The position numbers and the translations under genes were made by a program. The notes beneath the pieces were generated by a model, which was not told where the DNA came from, ran no database searches, and saw only the letters and a list, made by a program, of their open reading frames with translations. A stretch of DNA of 35,921 nucleotides, taken from positions 1-35,921 of the forward strand of contig JANXYV010000012.1 in the NCBI GenBank assembly GCA_025355875.1, in the 5' to 3' direction. Positions 1 to 7,847 of this stretch are shown piece by piece. This DNA is from Prolixibacteraceae bacterium (GTDB lineage: Bacteria > Bacteroidota > Bacteroidia > Bacteroidales > Prolixibacteraceae). The first letter of the stretch is position 1; every line of letters begins with the position of its first letter.

Positions 1-495
1 TTCAAGTTCCTTTTGCTTTTCTTCATTCTGTTTCAGCTTTTCCAGAACAGCAAGTCCCATGGCAAATCCTGAAATCAATATCGAAGCCACAATATGGTTG
101 AAAAACCCAAATACGCGAAACGAGGGGGTAGTATTTTCGCCGGTTACCTTTTTAAATGCTTCCAGAAATTTCGCATTGCGAACCGGATCAGTAAACAGAT
201 TTTCGTTAACCAAACTGGTAATTTCGTAAGTGGAGAGAATGATTGCAACCAGGATAACGAGGTAGAGCAATTTTTTGTCTTTTAGAAAAAACCGGGGAAC
301 TAGCCATAAATATCCCAAGTAAAAAATGACGATCGCCGATAAAGTGTGGACATAAAACTGGTAAAGACGAAGCTGATCGTCGCCACCAAAGGCTCTGTTC
401 AGGAACAGCGGAACAACCAATGCAATGATCAAGGCAATACCGTGAAGGATCAGGGCAATTTTCTTATCGGAAAGTGATTTGAACATACTCGTCAT
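1..495 (-). CDS. LytS-type sensor histidine kinase, N-terminal part (cut by window edge)
   Basis: Reading the minus strand from ATG at 495 gives 165 codons open to the window edge. The sequence starts MTSMFKSLSDKKIALI and shows about four hydrophobic membrane segments (near residues 14-31, 46-64, 74-90 and 134-151). It ends in a charged helix (EKLKQNEEKQKELE) like the linker that leads into the His-kinase domain of Bacteroidota LytS/YehU-type kinases. The catalytic part lies outside the window, so the family is inferred from architecture and context. Kinases of this type often follow MacAB-TolC operons, as here. An in-frame ATG at 486 is an alternative start, made plausible by a -7-like box that lies only six bases before the first ATG. 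Confidence 0.6.
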   Translation of the reverse strand, partial: MTSMFKSLSDKKIALILHGIALIIALVVPLFLNRAFGGDDQLRLYQFYVHTLSAIVIFYLGYLWLVPRFFLKDKKLLYLVILVAIILSTYEITSLVNENLFTDPVRNAKFLEAFKKVTGENTTPSFRVFGFFNHIVASILISGFAMGLAVLEKLKQNEEKQKELE

Positions 496-501
496 TTTTA
501 T

Positions 502-509
502 CAAAGATA
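502..509 (-). promoter_or_regulatory. -7 box candidate for the kinase gene
   Basis: The minus strand reads TATCTTTG, a full match to the Bacteroidota TAnnTTTG element. It lies six bases before the ATG at 495, so the transcript would be nearly leaderless, or would start translation at the ATG at 486. No TTTG -33 element is seen at the usual 19-21 bp distance, so this is tentative. Confidence 0.35.
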
Positions 510-591
510 ATTATTGAAGTCTTAAAACATATCAGGAATAAAGCAAATTCAATCGGTTGGCCAATTCAGGAAATATTTTGAAGAGAAAAGA

Positions 592-637
592 AAATTGCTC
601 CGGCAAATCAAATCAAAAAACAAGTCCGGAGCAATTT
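592..637 (-). terminator. Rho-independent-like terminator after the MacB permease
   Basis: AAATTGCTCCGG (592-603) and CCGGAGCAATTT (626-637) form a perfect 12-bp inverted repeat with a 22-nt AT-rich loop. On the minus strand the stem is followed by a T-rich run (TTTTCTTTTCTC). It begins 12 bases past the permease stop codon, so it probably ends the tolC-macA-macB transcript before the kinase gene. Confidence 0.7.
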
Positions 638-649
638 CTTTGCAACATT

Positions 650-1870
650 TTATTCGTATCTCAATGCATCGATCGGGTTCAGATTGGCAGCTTTTTTGGC
701 CGGATACCAGCCAAAGAAAATACCAATCGCCGAACAAACCAGGAAGGCCAGCACCACCGAATTGGTCATGATCACCACTGGCCATCCCATCAGCGAACCA
801 ACCAACGAACTGATCAGGTACCCGAAAAGGATTCCGATCACGCCTCCGGTAACACTCAGCATGGTCGACTCAATCAGGAACTGCATCAGGATGTCACGGC
901 CTTTTCCTCCAATCGACATGCGCAGACCAATTTCGCGGGTGCGTTCAGTCACCGAAACATACATGATGTTCATGATTCCAATTCCGCCCACGAGCAGAGA
1001 AATTCCCGAAATTACTCCTAAAAGGGCTGTCAGGATATCGCTGATTGAGGTGAAGGTCTTGACCAGTTCGGCCTGTGACATCACCCTGAAATCATCGTCG
1101 GTGGGTTTTGAAATTTTATGCTGCCTGCGCATCACTTCCGTCATTTCATCGATGGCGGCGCTGGTTTTTGCCTCGCTCGCTGCCGAAGTATAAATTCCGG
1201 TGATGTAATCGATGGCCAAAAACCTCCGCTGAACAGTGGTATAGGGAGCAAAAAGAATATCATCCTGATCCTGTCCAAAGGAGTTTTCCCCTTTTTCTTT
1301 CAGGATTCCGATCACCTTCATGGGCACTGTTTTAAAACGAATGGTTTGACCAATCGGGTCGGTTCCTTTCGGGAAAATATTCTTTGCAACGGTCTTCCCG
1401 ATTAAACAGACTTTGGCCAAACCTGCAATTTCCTTGTCTGTAAAAAGCCTTCCGCTCTCCACTTCAAACTTTTTAATCCCAAGATAGAAGGTGTTTCCGC
1501 CAAACATAGTTGTGGGCCAGTTCTGGTTTCCAAAAACGGCCTGCGCATTGGACCTCACCTCAGGAGAAACGGCAGTTACATCCGGACACTGCAAGCGGAT
1601 GGCTTCGGCATCGGCCAGTTTAAGCGATTGTGTCCCCGAATTTCCCATCATAACCCCACCCCGCTGTTGCGATCCGGGCATGATGAATACCAGGTTCGAG
1701 CCCATGCTCGACATCTGGTCCTGAATGCTTTTCTTGGAACCCTGTCCGATGGCCAGCATCGCGATGACCGAAGCCACTCCGATGATGATGCCCAACATGG
1801 TCAGAAATGCCCTGAATTTGTTCCGGAGCAGTGCATTCTTGGCAATTTTTGCAAGATTGATATAGTTCAT
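650..1870 (-). CDS. macB: MacB-like ABC transporter permease
   Basis: 406 aa. Inner-membrane permease of a MacAB-TolC type efflux system. The N-terminus (RNKFRAFLTMLGIIIGVASV) is the typical first transmembrane segment of MacB permeases, followed by a periplasmic MacB_PCD domain (about residues 45-240). A C-terminal FtsX domain carries three helices; its first helix runs into the conserved GIMNIMYVSVTERTREIGLR coupling motif (about 298-317). The start codon overlaps the stop of the upstream ATPase gene as ATGA, indicating translational coupling. ATPase and permease are separate proteins, unlike the fused E. coli MacB but usual in Bacteroidota. The substrate (macrolide, lipid, peptide or other) cannot be told from sequence. 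Confidence 0.92.
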   Translation of the reverse strand: MNYINLAKIAKNALLRNKFRAFLTMLGIIIGVASVIAMLAIGQGSKKSIQDQMSSMGSNLVFIMPGSQQRGGVMMGNSGTQSLKLADAEAIRLQCPDVTAVSPEVRSNAQAVFGNQNWPTTMFGGNTFYLGIKKFEVESGRLFTDKEIAGLAKVCLIGKTVAKNIFPKGTDPIGQTIRFKTVPMKVIGILKEKGENSFGQDQDDILFAPYTTVQRRFLAIDYITGIYTSAASEAKTSAAIDEMTEVMRRQHKISKPTDDDFRVMSQAELVKTFTSISDILTALLGVISGISLLVGGIGIMNIMYVSVTERTREIGLRMSIGGKGRDILMQFLIESTMLSVTGGVIGILFGYLISSLVGSLMGWPVVIMTNSVVLAFLVCSAIGIFFGWYPAKKAANLNPIDALRYE

Positions 1871-2634
1871 GATTTTGTGATTTTAACATCCAATTCATCG
1901 ACAGGCAGCAACTTGATGATTTCTGACGCGTAAGTTCTGTCTTTTACTTGTTCCTCCCGAACCACCCAACCGTCTCGGAAGATAATGTTCCGGGAAGTCA
2001 GACGGGCGATATCAGGCTCATGAGTCACAAAAACGATGGTTTTTCCCCGGTCTGAATTCAGGCGTTGAAAAAGTTCCATGATTTCGTAGGAAGTGCGTGT
2101 ATCAAGGTTTCCGGTTGCCTCATCAGCCAGGATGACCACCGGGTCGTTCACCAGCGAGCGGGCAATGGCCACGCGCTGTTGCTGTCCTCCGGAAAGCTGG
2201 TTGGGCATGTGGTGCATCCGGTCGAGTAGTCCAACCGATTCGAGGGCTGCAATGGCTCGCTCTTTTCTCTCCTTCGCCTTTACACGGCTGTTGTAAAAAA
2301 GCGGAAGTTCAACATTTTCAAGCGCCGAAGTTCGTGACAACAGGTTATACGACTGAAATACAAAACCCAGTTTTTCGTTTCGAAGCTCTGCCAGTTCATT
2401 CTTGTTTAAGGCCGAAATACTGACCCCGTCGAGTTTATATTCTCCCTCACTGGGTTTTTCGAGGCATCCCAGAATGTTCAGCATGGTCGATTTTCCGGAT
2501 CCGCTGGCACCCATGATGGCGACAAACTCACCTTTTGCAATCTGAAGGTTGATTCCTTTCAGCGCCCTGACGGTCACATCGCCCACATAAAAATCTTTTT
2601 TCAGGTTTTCAACTTCTATAATGATGTTGTTCAT
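1867..2634 (-). CDS. MacB-type ABC transporter ATP-binding protein
   Basis: 255 aa cytoplasmic ATPase of the LolD/MacB group. All nucleotide-binding motifs are present: Walker [10 protein letters not shown] (42-50), Q-loop Q94, signature LSGGQQQR (147-154), Walker B VVILADE ending in catalytic E172, and the switch His H205. The GNLDT D-loop sequence after Walker B is typical of this group. It powers the permease that follows with a 4-bp overlap, and is itself 9 bp behind the adaptor gene. The C-terminal tail of about 25 residues past the core domain is of unknown role. Confidence 0.94.
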   Translation of the reverse strand: MNNIIIEVENLKKDFYVGDVTVRALKGINLQIAKGEFVAIMGASGSGKSTMLNILGCLEKPSEGEYKLDGVSISALNKNELAELRNEKLGFVFQSYNLLSRTSALENVELPLFYNSRVKAKERKERAIAALESVGLLDRMHHMPNQLSGGQQQRVAIARSLVNDPVVILADEATGNLDTRTSYEIMELFQRLNSDRGKTIVFVTHEPDIARLTSRNIIFRDGWVVREEQVKDRTYASEIIKLLPVDELDVKITKS

Positions 2635-2643
2635 GGTCTGTAT

Positions 2644-3852
2644 TTATTTTTTCTGTCCCGGACGAGTTGGCATAAACGGGCTCCTTGCTGCTTTTGTGGC
2701 AACAGCAGTCTTTTCTTCTTCCATCGAAAGAATAATTTCGTCGCCTTCTTTCAATCCTGAAAGCAATTCATAACTGATGCCGTCGTTGGTACCCAGTTTT
2801 ACTTCGTTTTTTTCAAGTTCCTGACCTTTTTTCGTCCAGATGAACGATTTTTCTTTTCCGGTATTCTCCGGAAGTTTGGGATCCATCTTGCTGGCTACCT
2901 CCAGGGGCAGCGATTTCAGGTAAGCCTGATAGTTTTCAGCCGTTGGTGCGAAGCGGACGGCTTTTCCGGGAACCACTAGAATATCTTTCTTTTCATTTAC
3001 AAAAATGGTGGTGCTTGCGGTCATCCCAGGCAGAAGTTTTTTGTCAGGATTTGGTGCGTCAATAATCACGGTATAGGTTACCACATTCGATGTAACGACC
3101 GGCTGCATCCTGATTTCAGTAACTGAACCGGCAAACTTCAGATTCGGGAAAGCGTCAACAGTAAATTCAACACGCTGATTGACCACCACATTGCCGATAT
3201 CAGCTTCGTCAACATTGGCTTCAACCCTCATCTGGGTCAAGTCGTTGGCAATGCTGAACAAGGTTGGCGTGCTGAAACTGGCAGCCACTGTCTGACCTTC
3301 ATCTACGGCCCGGTTCAGGATTACTCCATCGATGGGCGAATAGATTTTGGCATACGAAAGGTTGATTTTATTTCGGTCGTACATCGACTTGGCATTATTC
3401 AGCGACGAAAGCGCATTCTTGTAGTTGTATTCAGCCAGATCGAAATCCGACTGCGCAATCAGTTTCTTTTCGATCATTACCTTGTAGCGGTCGTAGGTAG
3501 CTTTCTGGTATTTCAGTTGGGCCTCGGCCTGATCGACTGTCGATTTGCTTTGTTCAAGCTGAGCCAGTAAAGGCGTCTCGTCGATTTGCGCCAACAATTC
3601 TCCTTTTTTTACCTGCGAATTGAAGTCGACAAAAATGCGGTTTATGACTCCCGAAACCTGGGTACCCACGGCAACTGTTTTAATTGCTTCCAGTTTTCCT
3701 GTTGCAGTCACGGTGCTGGCAATGGTTCCTTTGGCGATTGGCGCGGTTTCAAAGGCGAAAGTCTTCTCTGAATTCTTCATCGACCTGATTCCAAAAAAGG
3801 TGGCTGCGCAAACCAGAAGGGCAGCTCCGATGTAAATAAATTTCTTTTTCAT
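2644..3852 (-). CDS. macA: MacA-like periplasmic adaptor (HlyD/RND membrane-fusion family)
   Basis: 402 aa. Membrane-fusion protein that bridges the MacB inner-membrane pump and the TolC channel. One N-terminal membrane anchor (residues 5-22, IYIGAALLVCAATFFGIR) is followed by a barrel-sandwich/lipoyl half (VTATGKLEAIKTVAVGTQVSG), a long alpha-hairpin rich in Lys, Gln and Ala (about 90-170), the returning half (YSPIDGVILNRAVDEGQTV) and beta-barrel domains. The C-terminus is basic and Pro-rich. It lies between the tolC-like gene (21 bp upstream) and the ATPase gene (9 bp downstream) in one transcript. Confidence 0.92.
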   Translation of the reverse strand: MKKKFIYIGAALLVCAATFFGIRSMKNSEKTFAFETAPIAKGTIASTVTATGKLEAIKTVAVGTQVSGVINRIFVDFNSQVKKGELLAQIDETPLLAQLEQSKSTVDQAEAQLKYQKATYDRYKVMIEKKLIAQSDFDLAEYNYKNALSSLNNAKSMYDRNKINLSYAKIYSPIDGVILNRAVDEGQTVAASFSTPTLFSIANDLTQMRVEANVDEADIGNVVVNQRVEFTVDAFPNLKFAGSVTEIRMQPVVTSNVVTYTVIIDAPNPDKKLLPGMTASTTIFVNEKKDILVVPGKAVRFAPTAENYQAYLKSLPLEVASKMDPKLPENTGKEKSFIWTKKGQELEKNEVKLGTNDGISYELLSGLKEGDEIILSMEEEKTAVATKAARSPFMPTRPGQKK

Positions 3853-3873
3853 GATGTATTGTTAATTAATGTT

Positions 3874-5220
3874 TTACAATGTAAGTGGTACTCCTTTGTA
3901 AAAATCGAGCACTTTATAGCTGAAAATCAGGTTGTACTTCGATTGGAGAAATTTGCTTTCAGAGGTAATCAGGTTGGTTTTTTCGAAGAGGTAATCCACT
4001 GAGTTCATCAATCCAATTTTGAATTTTTCGGTTGAAACCTGGTTCGATTCGGTCTGTGCCTGAATTTTCTCGACGTTTGCAGCATATTCGGCCTGGGCGG
4101 AAATTACATTCTGGCAAGCCTGCTCAATGTCTTTTCTCAGCTGATTTTTCGTATTGATTTCGTCCAGACTGGCATCAGAAATGGCGATTTTGGCTACTGA
4201 GATATTAGTTTTGATCTGTTTCTTCTGAAAGATCGGAATCGAAAGAGTAAATCCAATCGATGGACTGAGCTGATTTTCGACCTGGCCCGGATAATCGGAA
4301 CCGGGGCTTTTACTGTTGTAGCCTGTTGAAAGACCCGCATCCATTGAAAGGCTTGGCAAAGCATCGGCTTTGGCAATATTCACCCCGATGGTGGCGTTTT
4401 CGGTATTGAGCGAAGCGTTCTTGATCTGCGGCTTGATTCCCAATGCGAGGTTGTAAATTTCCTGCGCATTTGGAGCACGATTCTGATTGAGGAGGCTGTC
4501 GAGCGAAGGTGAACTGATGGTGAAATTCGGATCAACCGGAAGTTCCATGAGTTGCATCAGGTTTACCTTCGAAGTCGAAAGCTGACTTTCGGCATTGGCC
4601 AGTGTCAGTTTTTCGTTGGCCAGTTCGGATTTAATCTGAAGATAATCGGATTGCGAAATGACGCTCAGCGCCAACCGCTCCGAAGCCAACGCCAGTTGTT
4701 CAGTGGTCGCTTCAATTTGTTTTTGAGCATTTTTCACCTGCTCACCGGCATACAAAATCTGCAGGAAGGCATCCATGATGGTCAGGCTGACCGATTCCTT
4801 GATGGTTTCCGAATAGAAACGACCACTTTCCAGATTTAACTCTGCTTGTTTGATCTTGTTGTTGATTTTCTGGCCGTTGTAGATCGAAATACTCGAAGCA
4901 ACCGAGTAACTCGTACCGTTCGAAGCAGCCAGTGCTCCGTAGGTACCAGTGGTGTTGATCTGGGTTTTGTTCCAATCAAAGTTCTGCCGGACCGAAGCAT
5001 TCAGTGAAGGCAGGCGGCTGGCTTGCGCTTCCTCAGAATAAAGCTGGTTCCGGTCGATGGAATTACTGGCTTTCTTCACCTGAATGTTTTGCTCGACGGC
5101 ATGATTGATGCATTCTTCGAGGGTCCAGCTTTTGTTTTGTGCCTGGCTGCCGAATCCTGAAAAAAGCATCAGGAATGCAGGAAGGATAAAACTTGTTCGA
5201 ATTCTGTCAATTGTTTTCAT
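3874..5220 (-). CDS. tolC: TolC-family outer-membrane efflux channel
   Basis: 448 aa. Signal peptide of about 27 residues (hydrophobic FILPAFLMLFSGFGSQA, cut before QNKSW), then two OEP repeats of long amphipathic helices with small beta segments, the typical outer-membrane channel fold. The opening SWTLEECINHAVEQNIQVKK is the classic start of the first OEP repeat. It is first in the efflux operon and directly preceded by a well-formed promoter (5243-5274). The symbol is by family; this is not a true E. coli TolC orthologue. Confidence 0.92.
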   Translation of the reverse strand: MKTIDRIRTSFILPAFLMLFSGFGSQAQNKSWTLEECINHAVEQNIQVKKASNSIDRNQLYSEEAQASRLPSLNASVRQNFDWNKTQINTTGTYGALAASNGTSYSVASSISIYNGQKINNKIKQAELNLESGRFYSETIKESVSLTIMDAFLQILYAGEQVKNAQKQIEATTEQLALASERLALSVISQSDYLQIKSELANEKLTLANAESQLSTSKVNLMQLMELPVDPNFTISSPSLDSLLNQNRAPNAQEIYNLALGIKPQIKNASLNTENATIGVNIAKADALPSLSMDAGLSTGYNSKSPGSDYPGQVENQLSPSIGFTLSIPIFQKKQIKTNISVAKIAISDASLDEINTKNQLRKDIEQACQNVISAQAEYAANVEKIQAQTESNQVSTEKFKIGLMNSVDYLFEKTNLITSESKFLQSKYNLIFSYKVLDFYKGVPLTL

Positions 5221-5242
5221 GGCTTTGATAACTATTTTGAAC

Positions 5243-5274
5243 CAAAACTACAGTAGTCGAAACCGTTTATCAAA
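5243..5274 (-). promoter_or_regulatory. Bacteroidota sigma-A-type promoter of the efflux operon
   Basis: On the minus strand TTTG (5271-5274) is followed after exactly 20 bases by TAGTTTTG (5243-5250). This fits the Bacteroidota -33 TTTG and -7 TAnnTTTG consensus and spacing. It lies 22 bases before the tolC-like start codon. Seen directly; activity is inferred. Confidence 0.7.
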
Positions 5275-5484
5275 TGCAATAGACGTTTGGGCCGATTTTA
5301 CCGACAAATGGGTTTATTTTACTTTAAAAGATTTCGGCAGATTGTTGGAAAGTCAGAAAGAACTGCTTGTTTCTGTTAATTTAGCTTAAGATTTCATTTT
5401 TCCCAAACAAAGTCTGTCGGCTTCTGTTTTAAGATAAATTCATTGGAACAATTCAATTTTCAATCTTTAAAGAAGAAACAGATC

Positions 5485-6009
5485 ATGAAAAAACATTTTT
5501 ATTTATTCGCTGCAATCCTGGTTTTCGCAGCTTCGGCTTTTACTGCAATCCAATCCATGGAATGGAAAATTGCCGACACGTATTCCGTAAAATTTGATGG
5601 TGGAGATCCTTCCGGAGAGTTTAAAGGCTTGAAAGGAACCATCAGCTTTGATGCAGCAAACCTGAAAAATTCAAAGTTTACCGTTTCGATTGATGTAGCC
5701 ACAATCAACACAGGAAACGGAATGAAAAACACCCATGCTGTGAGCGAAAAATGGCTCGATGCGCAGAAATTCCCTTTGATTTCATTCACCTCAAAGGAAA
5801 TCACAAAAACAAGTACCGGATTTGAAGCAAAAGGAACGCTCGATATGCATGGTGTTCAGAAGGAAATCACCCTTCCTTTTACCTTTGAAAATAATGTATT
5901 CAAGGGAGGATTTTCGGTCAACCGGATGGATTACAACATCAACACTGCTGAGCCCAACCATGGCAGCCAGGTTATGAAGGTTGACATTGTGGTTCCGGTT
6001 TCAAAATAA
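5485..6009 (+). CDS. YceI-like periplasmic protein
   Basis: 174 aa from ATG at 5485, chosen over an upstream TTG at 5443 because the ATG begins directly with a signal peptide (MKKHFYLFAAILVFAASAFT). The mature part matches the YceI lipocalin-like beta-barrel fold: WKIADTYSVKF at the start, an SFDAANLKNSKFTVSIDVAT strand pair, then KFPLISFTSKEI and GTLDMHGVQKEITLPF. This family binds polyisoprenoid or similar amphiphilic ligands in the periplasm; the ligand here is unknown. The next gene starts 8 bp after the stop, so the two are probably co-transcribed. Confidence 0.9.
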   Translation: MKKHFYLFAAILVFAASAFTAIQSMEWKIADTYSVKFDGGDPSGEFKGLKGTISFDAANLKNSKFTVSIDVATINTGNGMKNTHAVSEKWLDAQKFPLISFTSKEITKTSTGFEAKGTLDMHGVQKEITLPFTFENNVFKGGFSVNRMDYNINTAEPNHGSQVMKVDIVVPVSK

Positions 6010-6017
6010 ACCAGATC

Positions 6018-6413
6018 ATGTTTAAAAAGGATTTTATCCACGGAATAATTGCCGGCACATTGGCTTCAATTGCCGGCATTATTTATTCCCGTGTTTATTT
6101 TTTTGCCAACGAAGCCGACTTCTCCGCTTTAATAAACGTGGCCAGTATCATCGGGTTAAATCTGTCAGGTTCCATTTTGATTGCCGCCACCCATGCCATT
6201 CTTCTGAAACTGCTCAAAAAGAATGGCGAATTGGTTTTCAGCCTGATTCTTTCGGTTTTTTCCTTTGCACTCATCGTGGTGCCCATTTCCATTTCACTCC
6301 CGTTAACTGTAAAATTTCCGGAGCTATTTCCCGGTCTTGCTGTTCCCATGTTGTTTTTCCCAGCCATCGCCTGGTTTGCAATAAATCCGGTTTTTAATCA
6401 TCCAGAGAAGTAG
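6018..6413 (+). CDS. Small four-helix membrane protein, unknown function
   Basis: 131 aa. Four clear hydrophobic stretches (about residues 8-28, 42-66, 72-96 and 105-125) with short loops and few charges, so an integral inner-membrane protein. No catalytic or binding motif was recognised. It starts 8 bp after the YceI-like gene and is likely in the same transcript, so a link to membrane-lipid or periplasmic carrier metabolism is possible but only inferred. Confidence 0.75.
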   Translation: MFKKDFIHGIIAGTLASIAGIIYSRVYFFANEADFSALINVASIIGLNLSGSILIAATHAILLKLLKKNGELVFSLILSVFSFALIVVPISISLPLTVKFPELFPGLAVPMLFFPAIAWFAINPVFNHPEK

Positions 6414-6472
6414 AAATATTCTTACCGATTTTGTACATTTAGTGATTCTTAACCTTTAAAAATCACCAAAAC

Positions 6473-6808
6473 ATGGAAAAGCTAGTTGCCTGTTGCGGCC
6501 TGGATTGCTCTACCTGCGATGCAAGAACTGCCACGATCAAAAATGATGATGAATTACGTGCCCAAACCGCTACAAAATGGAAAGTTGCCTTCAGTGCCGA
6601 CATTACTCCTGAAATGATTAATTGCACGGGCTGCCGGGAACCTGGAGTGAAGTTTGCACATTGTGCTGAGTGTGAAATACGGAACTGTGTGACATCAAAA
6701 AGCTTTCAAACCTGTGCCGATTGTGACAAACTAATGGATTGCACACTTCTGGTAAATATACACCAATATGCCCCTGATGCACTGGAAAACCTTAAATCGC
6801 TAAATTAA
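6473..6808 (+). CDS. DUF3795 Cys-rich protein
   Basis: 111 aa, cytoplasmic. It carries 12 cysteines in the DUF3795 pattern: CCGLDCSTCDA (residues 7-15), CTGC (51-54), HCAEC (63-67), C72, CADC (81-84) and C90. Such spacing suggests zinc or iron-sulfur binding, but the biochemical role of the family is not known. The 3' end overlaps the convergent macro-domain gene by 17 bp (6792-6808). Confidence 0.85.
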   Translation: MEKLVACCGLDCSTCDARTATIKNDDELRAQTATKWKVAFSADITPEMINCTGCREPGVKFAHCAECEIRNCVTSKSFQTCADCDKLMDCTLLVNIHQYAPDALENLKSLN

Positions 6809-7343
6809 GGGAATCTATTTTTCGGTACAATTCATAGTTTTCATCATCGAAACATACAAACCAGACCTGTTTGATTTGCACATTTCCGGCGAGAAATTTT
6901 CTTACCGCTTCATAAGCGATTTCAGCAGCTTTTCCCTTTGGAAACCCATAAACACCTGTGCTGATGTTCGGAAAGGCGATGGTTTCAATTTCGTTTTCAA
7001 TAGCTATCGTTAACGAATTTGTGTATGCGTTTTCAAGCAATTGATTTTCATTACTATTCCCTCCATGCCAGACTGGTCCGACCGTATGGATCACAAATCT
7101 GGCCGGGAGATTGCCCCCGGTTGTAATGACCGCCTCACCAGTTTCGCAGCGGCCTTGCCAGGCAATGATATGGCGGCATTCTTACAAAATAGCAGGTCCA
7201 CCGGCACGATGAATCGCTCCGTCCACACCACCGCCACCCATCAGCGATGAGTTGGCTGCATTCACAATCGCATCCACTTTGAGTTTGGTGATGTCTCCCT
7301 GTAACAGCTGGATCCGCTTCTTCATTTCAAATTGAATTTTCAT
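6792..7343 (-). pseudogene. Macro-domain ADP-ribosyl hydrolase, broken by an in-frame stop
   Basis: Minus strand from ATG at 7343 to TAA at 6792-6794 is one frame of 184 codons, interrupted at codon 54 by TAA (7182-7184). Before it: [20 protein letters not shown], then the ligand loop [14 protein letters not shown]. After it: ECRHIIAWQGRCETGEAVIT, FVIHTVGPVW and ISTGVYGFPK. These are all conserved blocks of O-acetyl-ADP-ribose deacetylase (YmdB-like) macro domains. Homologues have Glu or Lys at the stop position, so one base change (GAA or AAA to TAA) explains it. The remaining frame is undamaged, pointing to a recent mutation, a sequencing error, or possibly suppression. An internal ATG at 7094 could allow only a fragment without the ligand-binding loop. 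Confidence 0.85.
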
Positions 7344-7347
7344 TCAA

Positions 7348-7389
7348 AAATACGAAAGGCTACCCGAATCCGGACAGCCTTTCGTATTT
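7348..7389 (-). terminator. Rho-independent-like terminator after the VOC gene
   Basis: AAATACGAAAGGCT (7348-7361) and AGCCTTTCGTATTT (7376-7389) form a perfect 14-bp stem with a 14-nt loop. On the minus strand it is followed by a T run (TTTTTGAAT). It lies 37 bp past the VOC stop codon and directly before the macro-domain start, so it separates the two transcripts. Confidence 0.75.
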
Positions 7390-7426
7390 AAAATGTTTCT
7401 AAAACGAAATGATTCGGGTAAACTCT

Positions 7427-7837
7427 TTATAAAATCTGGTTAAACTCCAATCGCTCATTATCAGGCCCAAGAATGTTGAAATATTTACATCCATTTTTCC
7501 AAAACGGAAGAAAAACCGGTCGCTCTTCTAGGATATGAAAAGGTGTTTCTTTTGCCGCAGCATAGGTATAGTCAATATCACTGACATCAAAAGTAATATG
7601 ATCGATATGCCCGTCATTTCTGTTTCGTAATTCATCCAAATCATTTTCAGGAAGTTGATAAAGTTCAATGATGATATCTTCCAAATGCATCATCGTCATT
7701 TTACCTATCCCACCGTTGTGATCAAAATCGGAACTCGTCGCCTTTGTAAAGCCTAATTTTTGGTAAAAAGCTTCAGAAACGTTTAAGTTGGTAACTGGTA
7801 TACCAATGTGTTGAAGATGATTGATTTTTATTTTCAT
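7427..7837 (-). CDS. VOC (glyoxalase/bleomycin-resistance) superfamily protein
   Basis: 136 aa. Two beta-alpha-beta-beta-beta modules with candidate metal ligands H10 (HLQHIGIPV), E58 (IIIELYQ), H80 (HIDHITFDV) and E131 (RLEFNQIL), the usual H-E-H-E arrangement of glyoxalase-I-like enzymes. The reaction could be a lyase, isomerase or epimerase; the sequence does not decide. It starts only 10 bp after the Gfo/Idh/MocA lipoprotein stop, so it probably belongs to that catabolic transcript, where a VOC-type sugar isomerase or epimerase would fit. Confidence 0.85.
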   Translation of the reverse strand: MKIKINHLQHIGIPVTNLNVSEAFYQKLGFTKATSSDFDHNGGIGKMTMMHLEDIIIELYQLPENDLDELRNRNDGHIDHITFDVSDIDYTYAAAKETPFHILEERPVFLPFWKNGCKYFNILGPDNERLEFNQIL

Positions 7838-7847
7838 TTTGCTTGAT

